Source: Girardinichthys multiradiatus (Eukaryota; Chordata; Actinopteri; Cyprinodontiformes; Goodeidae). From it: a stretch of DNA of 64,000 nucleotides. Location of the stretch: positions 11,145,936-11,209,935 of the forward strand of contig NC_061817.1 of the NCBI RefSeq assembly GCF_021462225.1, read 5' to 3'. A program made the position numbers and the translations under genes. Positions 58,154 to 64,000 of the stretch are shown piece after piece (position 1 is the stretch's first letter; every line of letters begins with the position of its first letter). The notes below the pieces were generated by a model. It had not been told where the DNA came from. It saw only the letters and a program-made list of their open reading frames with translations, and did no database searches.

Positions 58154-59498
58154 GAGATTTATTTGAAGTATTTGAACCCTCTGAACTCTTTCACATTTAC
58201 AATCACAAACTTGAGTTTATTTTAAAATGATTTTATGTAATAGACCAATGCCAGGAACCAAATGATTTTGCAGTTAAAGGATATATGATTTAGACATGTT
58301 TATCATGTGTCACATTTGAAAATGAAGTATGACCAATTGCCCTGAGAAATCACCTAATTCGTAAATGTGTGTAATTTAATCTCAGTATGACTCCAGCTGT
58401 TCTGTGAAGGCCACAGAGGTTCATCAGCATCATGAAGGACAAATAACACAGCAGATGTGTCAGGGAAAAAGTTGTGGGGAGGTTTAAAGCTTTAAACATC
58501 CCACAGAGCTCTGTTCAATCCATCATGCAAGAAAATGAAAGAGTATGGCACCACTGCAAACCTACCAACACATGGCCGTCCACCTAAACCGACAGGCTGG
58601 ATAAGAAGAACATTATTCAGAGAACCAGCCAAGAGGCCCATGGTATCTCTGGATGAGCTGCAGAGATCCACAGCTATGCTAGAAGAATCTTTTTCTGTGT
58701 AGCTATTAGTTGTGAATGCCATAAATATGGTCTTTAGGAAAGGGTGTAAAGACATTGTTTAAAGAAAGATGTGAAAAGACAGAGTTGTTAGGATGATAGA
58801 TGGAGGTAAGTACAAGGAGATTTTGGAAAAAAGGCTGCAGACGTCCATGGAGGACGTTGGTCGTCCAGTGGGACATACAGCCAGGAGTACAGTGGAGTGG
58901 TCTAGATCAAAGCTTATTCATGTATCACAGTGGCCCAGTCAAAGTCGAGACTTTGCCAAATTGTCAATAATATATGTCTCTCAGTGTACAAAGCTGGTTG
59001 AGGCATATTCCAAAAGCATTGCAGCTGTAATTGCATTGAGAAGTGGCTCTACAATATGTTGGTTCATGGGGCTAAAAACAGAAACACATCACATCTTTCT
59101 AATTTTTATCGGTAAAAAATTGTGGAAGCCACTTATTTTCTATACCTGCTTCTTCTGTATAGCTGGGTACACCCTGGACAGGTCGCCAGTCCGCTGCAGG
59201 GCAACACAGAGACACGCAGGAAAAACAACCATTCACACCTAAGGACCATTTAAAGAGACCAATTAACCTAACAGTCATGTTTCTGGACTGTAGAAGTAAG
59301 CCAGAGTACCCAGGAAGGGCCCACGCTTGCACAGGGAGAACATGCAAACTTCATGCAGAAAGACCCCAGTCGGGAGTCAAACTGTGGACCTTTCTGCAAG
59401 GCAACAATGCTAGCAACCGTGCCACCGTGCAGCTCCCACTTATTTTCTTCTCACTTCAGGTCATGCAAATCATGTAGGAACACTGTTGCAAGGTACTG
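58154..59498 (+). mobile_element. Tc1-like family D element carrying a SINE-like insertion
   Basis: TA at 58152-58153 and 59499-59500 flank drifted family D ends (right end GCAAGGTACTG). Transposase-derived words: 'gtgaaggccacagaggttca', 'cacatggccgtccacctaaa', 'aaccagccaagaggcccatg', 'gagctgcagagatccacagc', 'tgtacaaagctggttgaggc'. It is frameshifted and deleted throughout. Confidence 0.78.
59142..59435 (-). mobile_element. SINE-like retroelement with 13-bp target duplication
   Basis: Inverted relative to 31348-31705, with shared phrases such as 'gggcaacacagagacac', 'agaccaattaacctaacagt' and 'agggagaacatgcaaacttc'. CCACTTATTTTCT occurs exactly at 59129-59141 and 59436-59448, flanking the insert inside the family D element. 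Confidence 0.85.
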
Positions 59499-59500
59499 TA

Positions 59501-60388
59501 CATAATGTATGTGCATACACACACATACTGTGCATTCAATTTGCACAGGTTTAAAGCAAAGCTATGAGTTTGACTCGCAGCACAGTGATGTTTCAGCCAT
59601 GTTACAACAGCGCCACTCAGTGGAGATTTACAATATTTCTTCTGCAATAAATTAGGCAAAACAAGCTCCAGGGAAATACATCTTAGCTGTATAAATGCCT
59701 ATTGTCTATGAAATGAGTGGGAAAGGAAAAGAAAGCAACATCATACTGATGACTACTACTAACATTAAAAATGTTAAAGGTCTCTTTTGACATTAATGTC
59801 AAAGAAACACAGCCTCTCATTTCTGCTTTTTAAGGACAGGCACTCTAGGAAATGTTAGCTGTTCAATGGGGAAGGAAATGTTGGCACCCACGCTAATCCA
59901 ACAGAGAGCAATGACTGATCTGCAACAAGAAAAAATGTATGTCTATATGGAGTTCTTCAAAAAAATCCAAAGAAAATCTACATTTAAGTGTGACTAGGCA
60001 GTGCCCCCACACCTAGATAAAACCTGGTGTTTATTAATATAAATCATGTAATCTTTATAAATAATGAATAATGTCAACAGTTTTCTTTATAACCCTGTAC
60101 TCTTGCATGCAAATGTTTTTAATTTGTGTTTATGTATTTTTTTTATGGCCAGATTATTAAGCATGGGGGCACATATTGTATATAGCTTTTACAATTAAAA
60201 CTATGAGTCAGTTAGATTTATGTTGAGGGGGAAATACAGAGCTTGTTTTATTTTCAACTGTGACCGGAAGCATGATTTTAGGGTTTTATTCTGTTTCCCT
60301 TCTTTGCACTGCCATGTTCTATACTTGCTTTATTTCAGTTCGTTCAGGTTTATTGGATTCATTCTGTTTAGTTTTTGTTACTTGCCTG
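59501..60388. other. Gene-free spacer
   Basis: AT-rich, nothing recognised. The last 150 bases are T-rich and could be the start of the LTR that resumes after 61262 (uncertain). Confidence 0.45.
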
Positions 60389-60393
60389 GATTC

Positions 60394-61262
60394 TGTTAGA
60401 ATATGACATTTTTGGACTTAGTTTGTGGCTTTGTGTTAACTTTTGTTTAGTTGTTTCCATTTTGGGTTTGGCATCATGTTTATTAGTTCTTTTCCTCCCT
60501 CTACCACCTCCTAGTGTGTTTTCTTCCTCATGCTCTTAATTCCTTTTGTGGTTGCTTTCTTATTACTTTGTGTGGTATTATTATTATTATTATTATTATT
60601 CATCCTTGGATTCTCATTTAGTATCTCTGTGCTTATTTATGGTTAGGTAATTGTTCTCATTCCAGCTTTAGTTCTTGTTTACATTTGGTTTGTTTACTTT
60701 GTAAATCAGGTTCTCCTTATGGGCTCTTTGTTTGTTCTTAGGTTGTTGTTGGTGTTCCTATGTTTCCCTCTAGTTTCTCTGTTTACTTTAGTTCTTAGTT
60801 ATTCTAGTTTCCTCATTACTCCTCTGATTAATTATCTTGCTTAATCTGTGTTTTCTATTTCTTGTTTATTATTAGTCTTTTCACTCTTTTTCAGCCTTTG
60901 TATTTGTTTCACCTGTTCCCCGTTCCTTTGATTACCTGCCTTTGTTTTCCCACAGTATATTAGTTGGTTTGGTGTCTTTGTTCGTGGATGGTTCTGTGTG
61001 TTCGTCACTACCCCGTTCCCTATCATGACTATGCTTTGTTTTTGCTTCGCTTGGAAACCATGCTACATTTTTGCTACGTTTTTGCCTTGAATAACCTGAA
61101 GAGTTCATGTAAGTTTGGACTGTACCTATGCTTCGTACCTGCGGTCTGTTTTGCTACGTTTTTGCTCTCACCTTGCAACCTCTCAATAAACGAGGATAAA
61201 TTCAGATGCGCCTCCCAAGCTCTTGTCTGCACTTTGGTCCGACCCAAAACCCCATCATGACA
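60394..61262 (+). mobile_element. Solo LTR with promoter and polyA landmarks
   Basis: TGTTAGAATATGACA start and CATCATGACA end, with GATTC duplicated at 60389-60393 and 61263-61267. It contains a TATA-like AGTATATTAG at about 60954, a TTA microsatellite at 60577-60603, and AATAAA at 61195-61200 about 65 bases before the end. That order (U3, R, U5) is the layout of an LTR. No internal coding region is present, so it is the product of LTR-LTR recombination (inference). Confidence 0.85.
60577..60603 (+). repeat. TTA trinucleotide microsatellite
   Basis: About nine ATT/TTA units inside the LTR. The corresponding related LTR at 54292 has an inverted TAATAATAATAAT tract at about 54988. Confidence 0.85.
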
Positions 61263-61267
61263 GATTC

Positions 61268-61687
61268 CTGTGTTGTTAGTTTATATTGCCTTATAGACCA
61301 GGTTCTTCCCGGTTTATGTTTAGTTAATCTTTGGTTTACTTAGATGTTTTCTGTTACCTCCCTGCTCTCCATTAGTCACCTTCCCTCATTTACCTTCTCC
61401 ACCAGCTGCTCCTGATTCTCTCCCTGATTATGCCTCTAGTTCATTGCTCTATTCTCCTCCCTTCCTCAGTATTTAGACACCCTGGTTTTCTGTGCACATC
61501 ACTGGTTTGTATTGTTTAGTTCCCTGTCTTTCATGTCCATGTCGCCAGTGTCTCCCTGTTCTACGTTTGCCTACCTGCCTCTGTTCCTTGCTGTAAGTTA
61601 TGTTATCATTAAATATTCAACTCACCTTTTGGCTCCCACACTCCTGTTTGTATGTTGGTCCTACAAAGACCCTCACCCATCATGACC
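61268..61687 (+). mobile_element. Second, adjoining LTR-like element
   Basis: Runs from CTGTGTTGTTAG to CACCCATCATGAC. It resembles the inverse of the LTR at 49201-49678 (a shared GTGTTAG start and the 'aactcacctt' region near 61619). It has a TATA-like AGTATTTAGAC and ATTAAA near the end. It begins right after the target duplication of the LTR at 60394, suggesting that one inserted into the other. Confidence 0.55.
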
Positions 61688-61689
61688 TT

Positions 61690-62475
61690 GACTCTAAAAA
61701 CTTAAAGGAAACGCAGTTGGACATCTTTTTACCATTCTGGGATGACTGAGACCATCTCTCAAAAGCCTGATAAATGCTAGATTATGACAGTAGGGATGGG
61801 CATACAGAAGCCCCAACTCTTGCTTTCGCTCCCTGCAGGTGCTGGACCCAGGTGGATCACCCAGGCCCTTTCTCCAGAGTTGGCAGGGCACCCTCCGAAG
61901 TCATTCTGTGGAGGGGGTGACTGCTGAGTCTCTGCTTCAGGTGAAATGGTTCAAGCATCTTGTTGTATTACTCACAAATCATGGAACAATAACTGAAAAA
62001 ATGGACTGAGGGATTCTTAATGCGGCTCTATCATGGGAAAGACCTAAGCCCAAAAGTCCAATCTTTCAATTGACTGGTCAATTTACATCCTAACCCTCGG
62101 CTATATTCATGAGAGATAGATTAAGAAATGAGCTTTCTCAGCCAAGCTCAGACTCAGCCTTACAATTGTACAATTCAACTAAAAATGAATTGTTTTACAG
62201 AAAAACTAAAAGACTCTAAATCCCCAGTGCTGAGTAGACTGAAAAAATCCAAAGCATCATGTATACGTCATGGCACCGTGTCACGCTGCCACAAGTTATT
62301 TGAGACAATATGGAACAGTGACAAAGCAAAAACTTGTAATTTCTCCAAACTTTATAAGAAGACGAGTTTGAAACGAGTTGGTCAGAGGAGGCTACTAAGA
62401 GACTGACAGCAACATTGAAAGAGTTGTAGACGTTTCCTACAAGTCCTGGTTCCTGTAGCTGCTGCAGTTCCCATA
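61690..62475. other. Gene-free spacer
   Basis: No gene is supported. 61840-62100 carries scattered words reminiscent of LINE 3' regions, too weak to call. Confidence 0.4.
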
Positions 62476-62477
62476 TA

Positions 62478-64000
62478 CAGGTCCTTCTCAAAAAATTAGC
62501 ATATTGTGATAAAGTTCATTATTTTCTATAATGTAATGATGAAAATTTAATATTCATATATTTTAGATTCATTGCACACTAACTGAAATATTTCAGGTCA
62601 TTTATTATCTTAATACGGATGATTTTGGCATACAGCTCATGAAAACCCAAAATTCCTATCTCACAAAATTAGCATATTTCATTCGACCAATAAAATAAAA
62701 GTGTTTTTAATACAAAAAACGTCAACCTTCAAATAATCATGTACAGTTATGCACTCAATACTTGGTCGGGAATCCTTTAGCAGAAATGACTGCTTCAATG
62801 CGGCGTGGCATGGAGGCAATCAGCCTGTGGCACTGCTGAGGTCTTATGGAGGCCCAGGATGCTTCGATAGCGGCCATTAGCTCATCCAGAGTGTTGGGTC
62901 TTGAGTCTCTCAACGTTCTCTTCACAATATCCCACAGATTCTCTATGGGGTTCAGGTCAGGAGAGTTGGCAGGCCAATTGAGCACAGTGATACCATGGTC
63001 AGTAAACCATTTACCAGTGGTTTTGGCACTGTGAGCAGGTGCCAGGTCGTGCTGAAAAATGAAATCTTCATCTCCATAAAGCTTTTCAGCAGATGGAAGC
63101 ATGAAGTGCTCCAAAATCTCCTGATAGCTAGCTGCATTGACCCTGCCCTTGATAAAACACAGTGGACCAACACCAGCAGCTGACACGGCACCCCAGACCA
63201 TCACTCACTGTGGGTACTTGACACTGGACTTCTGGCATTTTGGCATTTCCTTCTCCCCAGTCTTCCTCCAGACTCTGGCACCTTGATTTCCGAATGACAT
63301 GCAGAATTTGCTTTCATCCGAAAAAAGTACTTTGGACCACTGAGCAACAGTCCAGTGCTGCTTCTCTGTAGCCCAGGTCTGGGGAATGCGGCACCTGTAG
63401 CCCATTTCCTGCACACGCCTGTGCACGGTGGTTCTGGATGTTTCTACTCCAGACTCAGTCCACTGCTTCCGCAGGTCCCCAAGGTCTGGAATCGGCCCTT
63501 CTCCACAATCTTCCTCAGGGTCCGGTCACCTCTTCTCGTTGTGCAGCGTTTTCTGCCACACTTTTTCCTTCCCACAGACTTCCCACTGAGCTGCCTTGAT
63601 ACAGCACTCTGGGAACAGCCTATTCGTTCAGAAATTTCTTTCTGTGTCTTACCCTCTTGCTTGAGGGTGTCAATAGTGGCCTTCTGGACAGCAGTCAGGT
63701 CGGCAGTCTTACCCATGATTGGGGTTTTGAGTGATGAACCAGGCTGGGAGTTTTAAAGGTCTCAGGAATCTTTTGCAGGTGTTTAGAGTTAACTCGTTGA
63801 TTCAGATGATTAGGTTCATAGCTCGTTTAGAGACCCTTTTAATTATATGCTAATTTTGTGAGATAGGAATTTTGGGTTTTCATGAGCTGTATGCCAAAAT
63901 CATCCGTATTAAGACAATAAAAGACCTGAAATATTTCAGTTAGTGTGCAATGAATCTAAAATATATGAATGTTAAATTTTCATCATGACATTATGGAAAA
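62478..64000 (-). mobile_element. Tc1-like transposon, family B copy 6, cut by window end
   Basis: Starts CAGGTCCTTCTCAAAAAATT after TA at 62476-62477. By comparison with the 1568-bp copies, about 45 bases of the right inverted repeat lie beyond the window. Confidence 0.95.
62755..63716 (-). pseudogene. Broken family B transposase
   Basis: The start ATG is at 63714-63716 and the normal end SAKGFPTKY is at 62755. A one-base deletion in a C run (CAGGTCCCC at about 63473-63481, five Cs elsewhere) shifts the frame after GRFQTLG, and a TGA replaces Ser in YPQSVMVWG. All three catalytic sites are intact in sequence (LFSDESKF, FQHDLAPAHS, SPDLNPIENLW). The 14-residue linker deletion is present. Confidence 0.9.

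Overview
The window looks like teleost fish DNA (percomorph-like, by inference). It has intron-split vertebrate coding sequence, low gene density and AT-rich spacers. By the coordinates below, nearly half of its length is recognisable transposon sequence, mostly Tc1/mariner-like elements of the kind common in fish. There are no bacterial-style operons, and I recognised no rRNA or tRNA genes.

One host gene is clear: a PLPPR2-like gene (phospholipid phosphatase-related protein 2, also called LPPR2/PRG-4) on the minus strand. Five consecutive coding exons at 46128-46316, 19537-19657, 16251-16501, 15827-16003 and 15030-15173 have GT-AG boundaries and compatible phases, and encode 294 contiguous residues covering most of the six-membrane-span core. 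The first coding exon was not found, and the last is only a weak candidate at 13812-13865. The 26.5 kb intron between the first two exons found carries four of the six copies of one Tc1-like family plus the main nested transposon complex.

Repeat layout, left to right: two degenerate Tc1 relics (1-1130); two Tc1 elements abutting on one shared TA (2457-5286); relics at 5.5-6.6 and 7.9-8.3 kb; a Tc1 relic split by a 5'-truncated LINE (9205-12262); another relic fragment (14.3-14.9 kb); an L1-like fragment (20.8-21.8 kb); family B Tc1 copies at 26.2, 32.1, 35.3, 38.9 and 62.5 kb; a Tc1-in-Tc1-in-Tc1 nest (41.55-45.6 kb); five probable solo LTRs (27.9, 49.2, 54.3, 60.4, 61.3 kb); a hAT-type MITE (50.1 kb); and further Tc1 and SINE-like pieces to 59.5 kb. 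I use letters A-I for Tc1-like families because I cannot name them securely without a repeat library.

No transposase copy here looks competent. Every one has a stop, a frameshift, a deletion or a changed catalytic residue, so all would need a helper elsewhere in the genome. The less ordinary items are: a perfect 27-bp hairpin at 50779; a peptide-like terminal-exon candidate followed by AATAAA at 51302-51651; a phase-compatible two-exon plus-strand candidate at 55432-56002; an 18-bp inverted repeat in a GC-rich patch at 13345-13550; and conflicting mutation patterns among family B copies that suggest recombination or gene conversion.
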